The notes under the pieces: generated by a model
What the model saw: only the letters and a program-made list of their open reading frames with translations
Told to the model about the DNA's origin: nothing
Databases searched by the model: none
Source of the DNA: M3007 sp964550795
GTDB taxonomy: Bacteria; Bacteroidota; Bacteroidia; Chitinophagales; Saprospiraceae
NCBI GenBank assembly: GCA_964550795.1
Contig: CAZKBH010000022.1
Coordinates: 1-64,000, forward strand
Direction: 5' to 3'
Length of the DNA: 64,000 nucleotides
Shown: positions 40,622-51,341 of the stretch, in pieces
Position numbering within the stretch: position 1 is the first letter of the stretch
How the letters are laid out: every line of letters begins with the position of its first letter
Program-made: the position numbers and the translations under genes

Positions 40622-42290
40622 ACTTCACACTTCCCAATAACACGATGCCCCACTCCGAATTCAGCAAGACGGTTCCGCCAGAGACCATTTGTTTTTGTCC
40701 GGAATAATAATCCATTACCATGGTGCCATCGGCAAAAACACCTGTTACATCGAGTTTTTTGGGTCCCGGCGGCATATCCAGCCCAACGACCACGGCATCT
40801 GAATATTTCCCGGAAACATACTCCCGTTTGAAAGTGTATGGACTGATCGTCAACATTTTATGTGTGCCAGCTCCAACTGCGGGATGCTCCTTTCTGAATT
40901 TGCCCAGTTTTTGCCAGTGCGCCAAAACGTCCTGTATTTTATGACCTCCACGCACCTGATTGGCAGACAATTCCTCCCAGTTCATAAACGCGCGAAGCGT
41001 AGCATCACCCTGGGTACCAGGGATATCGAGCGCGCGGGAAGTCTCATCGCCGTAATACACCTGTGCAGCACCGGGACAAAGCAGGAGTTTTGTGCCAGCC
41101 TCCAGGGGTTTTTGGCGCGCTTTGTCAAACGGCCCGCCATCATCGTGTGAGCTGAGGTAGTTCAGGACACTTTTTCCTTTAAATTCCGTGCGCAGCAAAT
41201 AATCGTATTTGGTAAAAATGGCTTCGTAAGACGATTTTTGCGCGTCGTTTTTGAGGTCAAAATTGATCAGCGCATCGAAGCCGTTGGCGAAATAATCCAC
41301 TTTTTTATCCCCAAAATCATACATCCGCCCGCCAGAAATGTAATAATTGTACACCTCTCCGACGAGGTAGAAATCGTTGCCGTCCAATACCTTTTCGGGG
41401 TTCGCTTTTTTCCAGTCGCGGAAAGCGCGATCCGATTCTTTTCTGAATTCGGCCCACACACTTTCTTCGAGGTGTTTGGCCGTATCGCAGCGATAGCCAT
41501 CTACTCCAAATTGGCGGATGTAATCCGTGAGCCATTTGATGATGTAAAAACGCGGTGCCCGCGGGTAGCCCGTGCGTTTAAAAAAAGCATCCAGTTCGGC
41601 CATTTCTTGCTCCAGGCGACCTTCTTTTTTCCATTTTTCGATCAAAAACGGCGGTAAATCCACCGCTTTATCGCTTTCTGTCAGAATGTCGGGAAGATTA
41701 TCCACCAGCGTACAGGCGGTCGTGGACGCATAGTCTTTGTATGCACATTTGGGGCTGGTGCGCGTCCAATCTGTCCACAGCGGATCCTGCTGCGTGGCGG
41801 GTCCGGTGTGGTTAATCACGGCATCCAGCACGATTCGGATGCCATGCGCGTGGGCGGTTTCGACCAGTTGCGCAAGCTCCGCTTCCGTGCCGAAATTTGG
41901 ATCGAGCCGCGTCCAGTCTTTGGCCCAATAGCCATGGAAACCATAGGTATTTCCGGTGCCCTCGTCCACCGGAGCATGAATTTGTTCCACGATGGGGGTG
42001 AACCAGATGGCGGAAATGCCCAGCTTGTCAAAATAACCAGCTTCTATTTGTTGGGTAATGCCTTTGAGGTCGCCGCCCATAAACCCGCGCAGCAAGGCGG
42101 TTGGTGCAGTTCGGCCAAATTGAACGTCGTTGGAAACATCCCCATTCATAAACCGATCCGTCATCAAAAAATAAATATTGGCATTTTGCCAGACAAAAGG
42201 CGTTTGACCTTCAGGGGTTTGGGCCGTGTTTTTCGAGACCGAACAGGCGAGTAAAAGGGTGGCGATGGAGAGTGCAAGAATTTTTTTCAT
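40620..42290 (-). CDS. Lipoprotein alpha-amylase, glycoside hydrolase family 13
   Basis: 556 residues. A lipoprotein signal ends at LLLACS (Cys16). All four GH13 regions are seen: I, VLDAVINHTG; II, DGYRCDTAKH, with the catalytic aspartate; III, LVGEVYNYY, with the acid/base glutamate; IV, LSSHDDGG. A C-terminal beta domain follows (YVSGKYSDAVVVGLDMPPGP). It should hydrolyse alpha-1,4-glucans at the cell envelope. The gene stands alone; no SusCD-like pair is adjacent. The final codons overlap element E2. Upstream is a 314-base divergent region with no other gene. Confidence 0.92.
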   Translation of the reverse strand: MKKILALSIATLLLACSVSKNTAQTPEGQTPFVWQNANIYFLMTDRFMNGDVSNDVQFGRTAPTALLRGFMGGDLKGITQQIEAGYFDKLGISAIWFTPIVEQIHAPVDEGTGNTYGFHGYWAKDWTRLDPNFGTEAELAQLVETAHAHGIRIVLDAVINHTGPATQQDPLWTDWTRTSPKCAYKDYASTTACTLVDNLPDILTESDKAVDLPPFLIEKWKKEGRLEQEMAELDAFFKRTGYPRAPRFYIIKWLTDYIRQFGVDGYRCDTAKHLEESVWAEFRKESDRAFRDWKKANPEKVLDGNDFYLVGEVYNYYISGGRMYDFGDKKVDYFANGFDALINFDLKNDAQKSSYEAIFTKYDYLLRTEFKGKSVLNYLSSHDDGGPFDKARQKPLEAGTKLLLCPGAAQVYYGDETSRALDIPGTQGDATLRAFMNWEELSANQVRGGHKIQDVLAHWQKLGKFRKEHPAVGAGTHKMLTISPYTFKREYVSGKYSDAVVVGLDMPPGPKKLDVTGVFADGTMVMDYYSGQKQMVSGGTVLLNSEWGIVLLGSVK

Positions 42291-42430
42291 GGCAGTGTGT
42301 AGTTGAATATGGGGCGAATGTAGGGGCTTCGCGAAATAAAAAACGGTGATAATTATTGCCCCTGCCTTGCTCTCAGGGCTAATTTCAACATTTTTTCAGG
42401 GGCAAAGGGCAGTTTTTGCCAAAAAGAATG

Positions 42431-42459
42431 TTGTTTTAACTGTTGGTTTCCTACATTTA
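42431..42459 (+). promoter_or_regulatory. Candidate promoter of the giant SprB-repeat gene
   Basis: TTG (42431-42433), 18 bases, TACATTTA (42452-42459): the Bacteroidota pattern with one mismatch at the last base. It lies 145 bases before the likely start codon, so a long leader would follow. The rest of the 42291-42604 interval shows nothing else that I recognise. Confidence 0.45.
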
Positions 42460-42604
42460 CGCCTCCTAAATAATTTTTGAGGACAAGCTAATCTACTGTG
42501 GCATAATCTACACTCACCTCTTTCGCTACAGGTACCGGAAGCTGATTACAATCGCTCGATGCTCATCTTGCGAAATGGCTTTTTTTTTTGACTTAACCAA
42601 TCCT

Positions 42605-45600
42605 ATGAACATGAGGTCTCTCTACTTATTGCTCTCACTCATCCTCCTTAATCTCCCAAGCACACTCTTTGGTCAATGTCCCCCCCCGGGCTTTCCCGAT
42701 GCCGGCAACAACTGCGGCACGCCTATTCTCTGCGAAAATCTGGACGGATATTGCAACGAAATCAACAACAACAACCAACAACGAGGTTTCCCTTGTTGTG
42801 GCGGTGGTTGGGTGCTGAACAACGACGAGTGGTTCGGTTTTTTTGCCGGAACTACCACCATCACCATCGAGATTACCCCTACTAACTGTTCGGGCGGTAA
42901 CCCAGGCTTACAAGGAGCCATTTACGACAATTGCCCTCCGTTCAACCCGGTTCCAGGCCCAAACTCCGCCTGGTGCGATGATAACCTGATGGACGTTCAA
43001 TGTGCATGCACAGAAGATCCATTTATCCTCTCTTCCGCTAATTTCGTGGTGGGCGAAGTGTATTGGATTGTGCTGGATGGATGCGCGGGAAGTGTCTGCG
43101 ACTACTCAGTAGCAGTTTTGGAAGGTTCCACCGTAGGCTTTGCACCAGACGATCCCGGGCCGGTAACGGGCCCAAATACCATTTGCGCAGGCTCTTCTGG
43201 CGACTACTCCCTGAGCCCCGTCAATGGTGCCATTACTTACACCTGGACCCTGACTCCTTCCAATGCAGGTACTATTTCGGGTGGAAACGACAACGACGTT
43301 TCCGTGAGCTGGGCCAATGGCTTCAGTGGTACCGCTTCCTTGTGCGTAACGACCGCCAACCAATGTTACAGCAACCCAACGCCGTCTTGTATTGACGTAG
43401 AAGTAATTCCCCCACCTACCGCCACAATTACTGGCAACGGGGTGCTTTGCTCCAACGCCGGCGGCTCTGTAGACCTGACGGTTAACTTCACGGGCGTACC
43501 CGACTGGCGACTGACTTATAGCATTGACGGAGTGCAGCAACCGCCGGTCATCGTAAGCAGCACACCTTTTATTATTACGCTTACGGAACCCGGAACGGTG
43601 CAATTGGTTAATGTATTCAGCGTAGCGGCCAATCCTTCTTGTGAAGGTACCGTATCCGGTTCGGTTAATGTAACCGAGGTCACCCTAAGCCCAAGCGCTA
43701 CCTCCGTATCCGCCATCTGCGGCCAAAACAACGGGTCGGTAGATCTCTCGGTTTCGGGGGGCAATAACCCATACACTTATATCTGGGACAGCGGGCAAAC
43801 CTCCCAAGACTTGAGCGGAGTACCTCCCGGCACATACCTGGTCACCATAACCGATGGAAACGGTTGTACGGCCACCCAATCCGTTACGGTAGATGATAAT
43901 ATTACGAATCCCACCCTCACCGCAGCCATTACCAACAATACTACCTGTATTGGCGGGAATGGAGCCATTGATCTAAGCGTAACACCCTCCGGATCGTACA
44001 CGTATGTCTGGTCTAATGGGGCCACAACACAGGACATTAGTAATTTGCCCGCAGGAGATTATAGCGTAGTGGTTTCGCAGGGGGTAACCTGTACGGCTGA
44101 GAGCACCTTCACGGTAGCCGACAACCCAAACAATCCCACAGTCACTCTTACCCCGACCAATACCACCTGCGACTTGGCCAATGGCAGCATCAATGCCAGT
44201 GTGAGTGGTGGCGTTCCGCCCTATACTTACCTCTGGGGCGGCGGCGAAACGACCCAAAATTTGCCGGATATCATTGCCGGAAACTACACGCTGACCGTAA
44301 CTGGTGCCAATGGTTGCACCGGAACGGCAAGTGGCGACGTTTCCAACAGCAATCCCCCCATCAATATCACCGCCAACGTAGTGGCCAATACGATCTGTAA
44401 TGGCGGAAATGGCAGTATTGACGTAACGGCGGCACCCGCGGGAAACTATACTTACACTTGGTCGAACGGCCCCACCACGCAAGATCAAACGGGTCTTTTA
44501 CCTGGTTCTTACACCATTACGGTCAGCGGAGGCGGTTCTTGTACGGCGGAAGCAACCTTTGATGTGCCAGACAGCCCGGTCCTGCCCACGCCAACAGCCA
44601 CCCCAACCCAGTCTTCCTGCGATTTATCCAACGGTAGCATCAACGGCGGGGCTTCTGGTGGCCTGGCACCTTACACGTTCTCTTGGTCCAATGGAGCTAC
44701 CACGGAAGACCTCACGAACGTACTGGCGGGAAATTATATCCTGACAGTAACCGATGCCAACGGCTGCACCAATACGCTGAGCGTGGATGTCACCAACAAC
44801 AATCCACCCATCAACCTATCGGCTACGGTAGTTTCAAATACCACTTGTACGGGCGGAAATGGCAGCATTGACCTCAGCGTCACGCCTGCTGGGTCTTATA
44901 CCTACAGCTGGTCCAACGGCGCAACCTCACAAGATATCAGCAACCTGCCCCCTGGCAACTACACGGTCACGGTGAGTGCCGGCGGTTCTTGCACCGCAGA
45001 ATCCTCCTTCAATGTGCCCGACGACCCGAATGAGCCAACGCCATCCGCAGTCCCCACCCAAAGTAGTTGTGATTTTTCCAATGGCAGCATCAATGCCAGC
45101 GTAACCGGTGGAGTTGCGCCTTACACGTTTATTTGGTCCAACGGCGCCACTACTGAAGACCTCGCCAACATTCCACCAGGCAATTATTCTCTTACTGTGA
45201 CTGGCGCGAATGGTTGCACCAGTGTGCTCAACGTGGAGGTAACGAACAACAACCCACCCATTAACCTCTCGGCTACCACCATGCCGAACACCGTCTGCAA
45301 TGCCAGCCCCAATGGCAGCATTGACTTAACCGTGAACCCGCCCGGATCCTATACGTATACCTGGTCAAACGGCGCTACCACGCAGGATCTCACGGGCGTA
45401 GCCCCGGGAAGCTATACTGTCACGGTGAGTGCCGGGGGCTCCTGTACCCAGGTGGCTACTTTTGAGGTGCCAACTAACCCAAACCAGCCCATGGTAAACG
45501 CAACGGTGGTGAACACTTCCTGTGATTTTCCCAACGGTTCCATCAATATTTCCGTGACAGGCGGACCAACCCCTTACACGTATGCTTGGTCCAACGGCGC

Positions 45601-48600
45601 GACTACACAAAATCTTAGCAATCTCCTGGCTGGCACCTACACGGTGGTGGTCACCTCCCCTAATGGTTGTACCGGTGAAGCAGTCATCACCGTTGCCAAT
45701 GAAAACCCACCCATTGATATCAGCGGGAATATTTTGCCAGTTACCACCTGTAATGCAAACCCAAATGGGTCCATTGACCTCACTGCTGGCCCTTTGAATA
45801 ACTACACCTACACCTGGTCTAATGGCGCAACCACGCAGGATATCAACAACGTAACCTTTGGTTTTTACTCGGTTACCGTAAGTGCGGGTGGAACTTGTAC
45901 AGGAGTGGCTTCCTTCACGATTCCCTTCGAACCAAACCAACCGAACCTTACCTTCAGCAGCATTACCAATGCAAATTGTGGTCTGCCCAATGGTTCCGTT
46001 GATCTAAGTGTAAACGGCGGCGTACCACCATACACATATGTGTGGTCGAGTGGACAGGTGACCCAGGATTTGATCAACATTACTTCAGGGAGCTATGGAG
46101 TCACGGTTACCGGCGCAAACGGCTGTACCAGTGCAGAAACCATAGATGTGCCAAACGACGACATTCCGGTATTCATAGATGCCACTGTGCTGGGGAAAAC
46201 CTCCTGTTTGGTCAACAATGGCAGCATCACATTGATGGTTACGCCTTCTACTGCGGGCGTTTCATGGTCAACCGGAAGTAGTTCGCTTATTTTGGCCAAT
46301 CTCGCTCCCGGGGATTACACCGTGACCGTGAGTGCTGGTGGAAACTGTACCGCCAGCCAGACGTACACCATTGATGACAACACGGAAATACCCGTTATAA
46401 CCGCCGATATTATTTCCGCCAATTGCGGATTTAGCAATGGAGAGGTGGATATTCAGGTTGAATTTGGAGCTGAACCGTACAACTATAACTGGGCGCACAT
46501 TCCAGGCAATAATAACCAGGAGGACCTTTTTGGTTTGGTAGGTGGAAACTACGTCGTCACGGTCACAACTGCTTTGGGCTGTTCTGAAGTGTTTTTTGCG
46601 CCCGTTGACAATGAAATTCTCTCGTTAAATATTAACGGGGTTGTTTTTGACGATTATTCCTGCACCTCCAACAACGGCTTTATTGACATCAATGTGGACC
46701 CAGCACTCAACTACGTGTACGATTGGGCGCACATCCCAGGGGCTAATAACATCCAAAACCTGGAGAACCTTGGCGCTGGGACTTACACGGTCTCTGTAAC
46801 TTATGGCACCTGCAATGCCAGTGCGCCATTTGAGGTATTGGATCTCACCGCACCGCCAAGTGTTTCAATCTCTGCAAGCGCAGCCATTTGTGGCCAAACC
46901 AATGGTGCCATCACGCTCAATGTAAGCGGCGCCACACCACCCTATGCTTACAATTGGGCACATATACCTGGAAACAACAATCCGCAAAATCTCAACAACC
47001 TGGCCCCCGGCAACTACACGGTTACGGTGACGGACTTCTATGACTGCACCGCGACCGCTGCAGCAACAGTTGTGAACAACACCATCGCCGTCAACATTGC
47101 GGGAACACCAGTCCCCAATACCTCCTGCGCTGCTCCCAACGGCACCGTCGATATCACGGTTACGCCAACAGCGACCTATACTTACACATGGTCAACTGGA
47201 GCCGTCACAGAGGATTTGAGCGGTCTCGCTCCGGGCACTTACAGTGTTACGGCAAGTGCAGGCGTGGGATGCTCGGCAGCTGCAACTTTCATTGTAGGAA
47301 ACAACACCGTAAATCCTCAGCTGGGTGCCGATGTCATTGCAGCCATTTGCAGCCAAAGCAATGGCAACATTGATCTTATGACTAGCGGAGGCACTGCGCC
47401 TTACACCTTCATCTGGTCGAATGCCGCTATTACGGAAGACCTTAGCAATATTTTCCCTGGAAACTATTCCGTGACCGTCACGGATGCCAATGGCTGTACT
47501 GCTGACACTACGCTTAACGTAGCCAATAATGCCAGCACATTCAGCCTTTCCGGCACCGCTTCGCCGCACAACGACTGTGCAACGGTGAATGGCGCAGTGG
47601 ATTTAACGGTCACCCCGGCAGGGCCGTACACTTATTTGTGGTCTAATGGGGAAACAACCCAAGACCTCACGGGATTAACCGCCGGAACCTACACCGTAGA
47701 AGTGACCGAACAAGGCACCTGTATTGCCTCGGCCACTTACTTTGTACTCGAAGAACGTACGTATCCGACGCTCAACCAAAACATCATCCCCGAACTCTGC
47801 AACCTTTCCGATGGAGCCATTGACCTCCAAGTACTGGGCGGGCTTGCGCCATTTACCTACGTATGGGATAGCGGAGATAATACGCAGGATTTGGTCAATG
47901 TTGGCGGTGGGACCTACAATGTAACCGTTACCGGTGCAAATAATTGTAGCGCTATAGCTAGCCTGATTATTCCCGAAAATGATCTCAGTTTTGCCCTGTC
48001 AGGGATAGCCACACCCAATAGTTCTTGTGTGGTGCTCAATGGTGCCATTGAACTGGATATCACCCCGGCGGTACCCAATGGTGGCCCTGGATATTCTTAT
48101 CTATGGTCCAACGGCTTGATGACACAAGATTTGAGCGGCGTATCTGCTGGAACCTATGTGGTTACCGTGAGCGCAGGCGGCACTTGTACCAACACAGCCT
48201 CTTACAACGTCGCGGATGCTGCGGGCGCACCGAGCGTTGCTGAAAGCATCACCGGCGCACTTTGTGGTCAAAGTAATGGCAGTATCAACCTCTCCATCCT
48301 GGGAGGCGTTGCGCCGTACACGTTCATTTGGTCTAACGGAGCAGTTACCGAAGACTTGTCGGGATTGGCATCTGGAAACTATGTGGTGACCGTTTCCGGG
48401 GCAAATGGATGTCAGATTACCGATAATTTCGTGGTGCCTGAAAACGTGGTTACCCCGACAATTTCCGGCGTTCCTCAGCCCAATACTGCCTGTGTTGGGC
48501 CAAACGGAACCATCAATGTGAGCATCGCGCCTGCATCGCTTACTTATAGCATCCTGTGGTCAACTGGGGCAACCACCCAGAACCTTAGTAATATGACGGA

Positions 48601-51253
48601 AGGCACCTACACCGTAACCGTTAATGGCGGCGGCGCATGTACCTCTTCCGCAACCATCGTGGTGGACAACAACACACAGGGCGTAACCGCAACCGGTACC
48701 CACCTCGACATATTGTGTTTTGGAAATAACACCGGGGCAATTGACCTGATCACGGCAGGTGGAACACAACCATTTAATTTCAACTGGTCGCCGAATGTGG
48801 GCAATATCGAAGACCCGGGCAATTTGATTGCGGGCACCTACAATGTTACGGTAACAGATGCCGTGGGCTGTACTGCCACCGAAAGTTTCACCATCAGCCA
48901 GCCCATTTCTGCCGTACAAGTCTCTTGCACTGCCATAAATACCGTTACCCAGCCTGGCGCAGCCGACGGCTCGGCACAAGTTCAAATTGGCGGTGGGGTT
49001 GCCCCTTACACCATTTTGTGGAGCCCGGGAGGCACTCAAGGCGGCATCGCTGCAGGAGCCTTCCCGCTCAATAACCTCGCCGTAGGCAGCTATGGCGTGA
49101 CCGTGACGGATGCGAATGGATGTACGGCCGTGTGTAGTTTTGTCATCGCGCTCACGCCCTGCGTAACCGCCATTGGTTCCATGGGCGATACCCAATTGTC
49201 GCTTTGTGGTACGGGCTGTCTGACTGCCAATTATGATGCCCTGGGGCAAATCCTAGATCCCAACGATGTGTTGCAGTTCATTCTGCATGAAGGAGATGGC
49301 ACCACCATTGTCAATGAAAAGGGGCGGAGCAGCCAGCCAACTTTCTGCTTCAATCCGGCGAATATGATTTACGGGACTACCTACTACATTTCGGCAGTTG
49401 CGGGCAATAACGACGGCTCTGGGAATGTGGTTTTGGCGCATTACTGTACGGTCATCGCCACAGGTACCCCCATCGTATTTTATGAAAAACCGGTGGCGAC
49501 TGCGGCCCTGCCCGAACCCATCACCTGCGCAGTGCTGCAAGTAGAAATTGTTGGAAGTTCCAACTTGCCAAACTCCACATTCCAATGGTCAACTTCCAAT
49601 GGAAATATCCTGGGCAATAGCAATCAATCCACCATCCTATCCGACAAAGCGGGCAATTATATCCTGATTGTCAATACCAACGGATGTCTGGACACCACTG
49701 CGGCAACTGTGCTAGACATCCGAAATGACCCTGTCGCGCAAATTCTGGCCAGCCCGGATGATATTCTCGACTGTGTCATTGACCAGATCATTCTCGCGGG
49801 TGAGATTAAAGGCACAGGCAATTCCAATTCAATCTGGTACGACCAAAATGGAGTAACCTATGCTGGTGGCACTGTCCTGCAAATTGATATTCCCGGCACC
49901 TACTGGTTCGCGATTGTAGATACCGTGACCTTCTGTACGGACACCGCAAGCATCGTCATTGGGGAAAATCAGGTGTACCCGCCCTTGTTCATTAATCCAC
50001 CTGCTACGCTCACCTGTGCCATTGGATCGGTGTCCATTTCTGGAGGATCATCCTTCCCGGGCATTAATTATACCTGGGTAACCATTAACGGACAAGACAC
50101 CGTAGTTATCGGTACAGGAACGGGTGTAACGGTGACACAACCTGGCACCTACCATCTCCTTGGGGTTGACCCGCTGAACGGCTGTGATAATTCCCTGAGC
50201 GTAGAGGTCAATGCCGACCAAAGTTTCCCGACGGCCAATGCAGGCCCTCCGTTCAATATAGATTGTTTCGGTGAAATCGCTGTGCTCAACGGGACTGCTA
50301 CGGGAGGCACAGGCACCTTGAACTATACCTGGACGACCAGTGGCGGTGTGATTTTGTCGGGCGCCAACACGCTTACGCCCACCATCACCGAGCCTGGAAC
50401 CTACACGTTGCTTGTTACCGCTACTGGAAATGGCTGTTCAGATACCGATGTGGTCGTATTAGCCCCCAATGAGCCAGAAGCAATTCCGGTTGTAGACAAT
50501 CCGGCCTGCGTTGGGCAGTTTGGCTCTATCCTGATTGACACCGTGTTGGGGGCAAAACCGCCGCTCCAATACTCCCTGACGGGCGGCACGTACATTCAGT
50601 CGGGCAGCCTTTTCAGTAACCTTGCCCCTGGTGATTACACTATTTTCGTAGTGGATGCCAATGGTTGTGAAACGAGCGTGGATGCAACGATTATTCAACC
50701 TCCCGTGTTTGAGGTAACGGTGGAATCACTCGTGGCACTGCAATTGGGCGAAAGCTATCAGGTGGACGCGACGGTAAACGTCCCTGAAAATGAAATCGCC
50801 CAAATTACCTGGACACCACCGACTTGGTTGAGTTGTGATACTTGTTTGAGTACGCTGATTGAAACACCTTTCCAAAGTCAGAATTACCGCATTTTGGTCA
50901 TCACCAAAGATGGTTGCCGTGATGATGCACAATTGCTGCTTCGTGTGAATCGTCAAGTGGACGTGTACATCCCGAATATTTTCTCCCCGAATGGAGATGG
51001 AGAGAACGACGGCTTTACCGTTTATGCGGATATGCGTGGTGTAAAACAAGTGCGTACTTTTCAAATCTTCTCTCGCTGGGGGGAACAGGTCTTTATACGA
51101 GAGAATTTCCAGCCAAACGACCCCACATTGGGCTGGGATGGCAATTTCAGGGGCCAGGATATGAACCCTGCAGTGTTCGTTTATTACGCCGTTGTGGAGT
51201 TTATTGACGGCCAGGAAGTGCTGTTCAAAGGAGATGTAACCGTGAAACGATAG
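42605..51253 (+). CDS. Giant SprB-repeat surface protein with T9SS type B domain
   Basis: 2882 residues from ATG 42605 (ATG 42611 also possible); the signal peptide is LYLLLSLILLNLPSTLFG. A cysteine-rich N-terminal domain and a PKD-like domain (about 190-280) lead to about 24 tandem SprB-like repeats of 70-78 residues (about 380-2180), each with C-xxx-NGSI, PYTYxWSNGATTQDL and PGxYxVTV. Units alternate between two subtypes. Three neighbouring units replace WSNG with WAHIPGxNN. After more Ig-like domains and one further SprB unit, the end is a gliding-motility-type C-terminal domain (YIPNIFSPNGDGENDGF, IFSRWGEQVF, GWDGNFRG), a type B T9SS signal. SprB-type proteins are surface adhesins, sometimes moved by the gliding motor. 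Confidence 0.93.
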   Translation: MNMRSLYLLLSLILLNLPSTLFGQCPPPGFPDAGNNCGTPILCENLDGYCNEINNNNQQRGFPCCGGGWVLNNDEWFGFFAGTTTITIEITPTNCSGGNPGLQGAIYDNCPPFNPVPGPNSAWCDDNLMDVQCACTEDPFILSSANFVVGEVYWIVLDGCAGSVCDYSVAVLEGSTVGFAPDDPGPVTGPNTICAGSSGDYSLSPVNGAITYTWTLTPSNAGTISGGNDNDVSVSWANGFSGTASLCVTTANQCYSNPTPSCIDVEVIPPPTATITGNGVLCSNAGGSVDLTVNFTGVPDWRLTYSIDGVQQPPVIVSSTPFIITLTEPGTVQLVNVFSVAANPSCEGTVSGSVNVTEVTLSPSATSVSAICGQNNGSVDLSVSGGNNPYTYIWDSGQTSQDLSGVPPGTYLVTITDGNGCTATQSVTVDDNITNPTLTAAITNNTTCIGGNGAIDLSVTPSGSYTYVWSNGATTQDISNLPAGDYSVVVSQGVTCTAESTFTVADNPNNPTVTLTPTNTTCDLANGSINASVSGGVPPYTYLWGGGETTQNLPDIIAGNYTLTVTGANGCTGTASGDVSNSNPPINITANVVANTICNGGNGSIDVTAAPAGNYTYTWSNGPTTQDQTGLLPGSYTITVSGGGSCTAEATFDVPDSPVLPTPTATPTQSSCDLSNGSINGGASGGLAPYTFSWSNGATTEDLTNVLAGNYILTVTDANGCTNTLSVDVTNNNPPINLSATVVSNTTCTGGNGSIDLSVTPAGSYTYSWSNGATSQDISNLPPGNYTVTVSAGGSCTAESSFNVPDDPNEPTPSAVPTQSSCDFSNGSINASVTGGVAPYTFIWSNGATTEDLANIPPGNYSLTVTGANGCTSVLNVEVTNNNPPINLSATTMPNTVCNASPNGSIDLTVNPPGSYTYTWSNGATTQDLTGVAPGSYTVTVSAGGSCTQVATFEVPTNPNQPMVNATVVNTSCDFPNGSINISVTGGPTPYTYAWSNGATTQNLSNLLAGTYTVVVTSPNGCTGEAVITVANENPPIDISGNILPVTTCNANPNGSIDLTAGPLNNYTYTWSNGATTQDINNVTFGFYSVTVSAGGTCTGVASFTIPFEPNQPNLTFSSITNANCGLPNGSVDLSVNGGVPPYTYVWSSGQVTQDLINITSGSYGVTVTGANGCTSAETIDVPNDDIPVFIDATVLGKTSCLVNNGSITLMVTPSTAGVSWSTGSSSLILANLAPGDYTVTVSAGGNCTASQTYTIDDNTEIPVITADIISANCGFSNGEVDIQVEFGAEPYNYNWAHIPGNNNQEDLFGLVGGNYVVTVTTALGCSEVFFAPVDNEILSLNINGVVFDDYSCTSNNGFIDINVDPALNYVYDWAHIPGANNIQNLENLGAGTYTVSVTYGTCNASAPFEVLDLTAPPSVSISASAAICGQTNGAITLNVSGATPPYAYNWAHIPGNNNPQNLNNLAPGNYTVTVTDFYDCTATAAATVVNNTIAVNIAGTPVPNTSCAAPNGTVDITVTPTATYTYTWSTGAVTEDLSGLAPGTYSVTASAGVGCSAAATFIVGNNTVNPQLGADVIAAICSQSNGNIDLMTSGGTAPYTFIWSNAAITEDLSNIFPGNYSVTVTDANGCTADTTLNVANNASTFSLSGTASPHNDCATVNGAVDLTVTPAGPYTYLWSNGETTQDLTGLTAGTYTVEVTEQGTCIASATYFVLEERTYPTLNQNIIPELCNLSDGAIDLQVLGGLAPFTYVWDSGDNTQDLVNVGGGTYNVTVTGANNCSAIASLIIPENDLSFALSGIATPNSSCVVLNGAIELDITPAVPNGGPGYSYLWSNGLMTQDLSGVSAGTYVVTVSAGGTCTNTASYNVADAAGAPSVAESITGALCGQSNGSINLSILGGVAPYTFIWSNGAVTEDLSGLASGNYVVTVSGANGCQITDNFVVPENVVTPTISGVPQPNTACVGPNGTINVSIAPASLTYSILWSTGATTQNLSNMTEGTYTVTVNGGGACTSSATIVVDNNTQGVTATGTHLDILCFGNNTGAIDLITAGGTQPFNFNWSPNVGNIEDPGNLIAGTYNVTVTDAVGCTATESFTISQPISAVQVSCTAINTVTQPGAADGSAQVQIGGGVAPYTILWSPGGTQGGIAAGAFPLNNLAVGSYGVTVTDANGCTAVCSFVIALTPCVTAIGSMGDTQLSLCGTGCLTANYDALGQILDPNDVLQFILHEGDGTTIVNEKGRSSQPTFCFNPANMIYGTTYYISAVAGNNDGSGNVVLAHYCTVIATGTPIVFYEKPVATAALPEPITCAVLQVEIVGSSNLPNSTFQWSTSNGNILGNSNQSTILSDKAGNYILIVNTNGCLDTTAATVLDIRNDPVAQILASPDDILDCVIDQIILAGEIKGTGNSNSIWYDQNGVTYAGGTVLQIDIPGTYWFAIVDTVTFCTDTASIVIGENQVYPPLFINPPATLTCAIGSVSISGGSSFPGINYTWVTINGQDTVVIGTGTGVTVTQPGTYHLLGVDPLNGCDNSLSVEVNADQSFPTANAGPPFNIDCFGEIAVLNGTATGGTGTLNYTWTTSGGVILSGANTLTPTITEPGTYTLLVTATGNGCSDTDVVVLAPNEPEAIPVVDNPACVGQFGSILIDTVLGAKPPLQYSLTGGTYIQSGSLFSNLAPGDYTIFVVDANGCETSVDATIIQPPVFEVTVESLVALQLGESYQVDATVNVPENEIAQITWTPPTWLSCDTCLSTLIETPFQSQNYRILVITKDGCRDDAQLLLRVNRQVDVYIPNIFSPNGDGENDGFTVYADMRGVKQVRTFQIFSRWGEQVFIRENFQPNDPTLGWDGNFRGQDMNPAVFVYYAVVEFIDGQEVLFKGDVTVKR

Positions 51254-51273
51254 GGTAAGGGTAAGTGAAAAAT

Positions 51274-51311
51274 AAAATGGGCCATTCCGAGTGATCGGAG
51301 TGGCCCATTTT
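51274..51311 (+). terminator. Terminator after the SprB-repeat gene
   Basis: AAAATGGGCCATTCCG and CGGAGTGGCCCATTTT form a 16-bp stem with one T-G mismatch, 20 bases after the stop codon. The T-run is short (four), but A and T at both ends make it workable in both directions. Confidence 0.75.
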
Positions 51312-51341
51312 CGTGGGGCAGGGTTTGGGTGGATGTGGTTT

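Noticed and set aside
40432..40653. A 73-codon minus-strand frame over E2, with a weak relative in E1 starting MNINQFQSW.
   Set aside because: The likeness follows from the shared DNA core; the 9-bp period keeps frames open by itself. Not supported as a protein.
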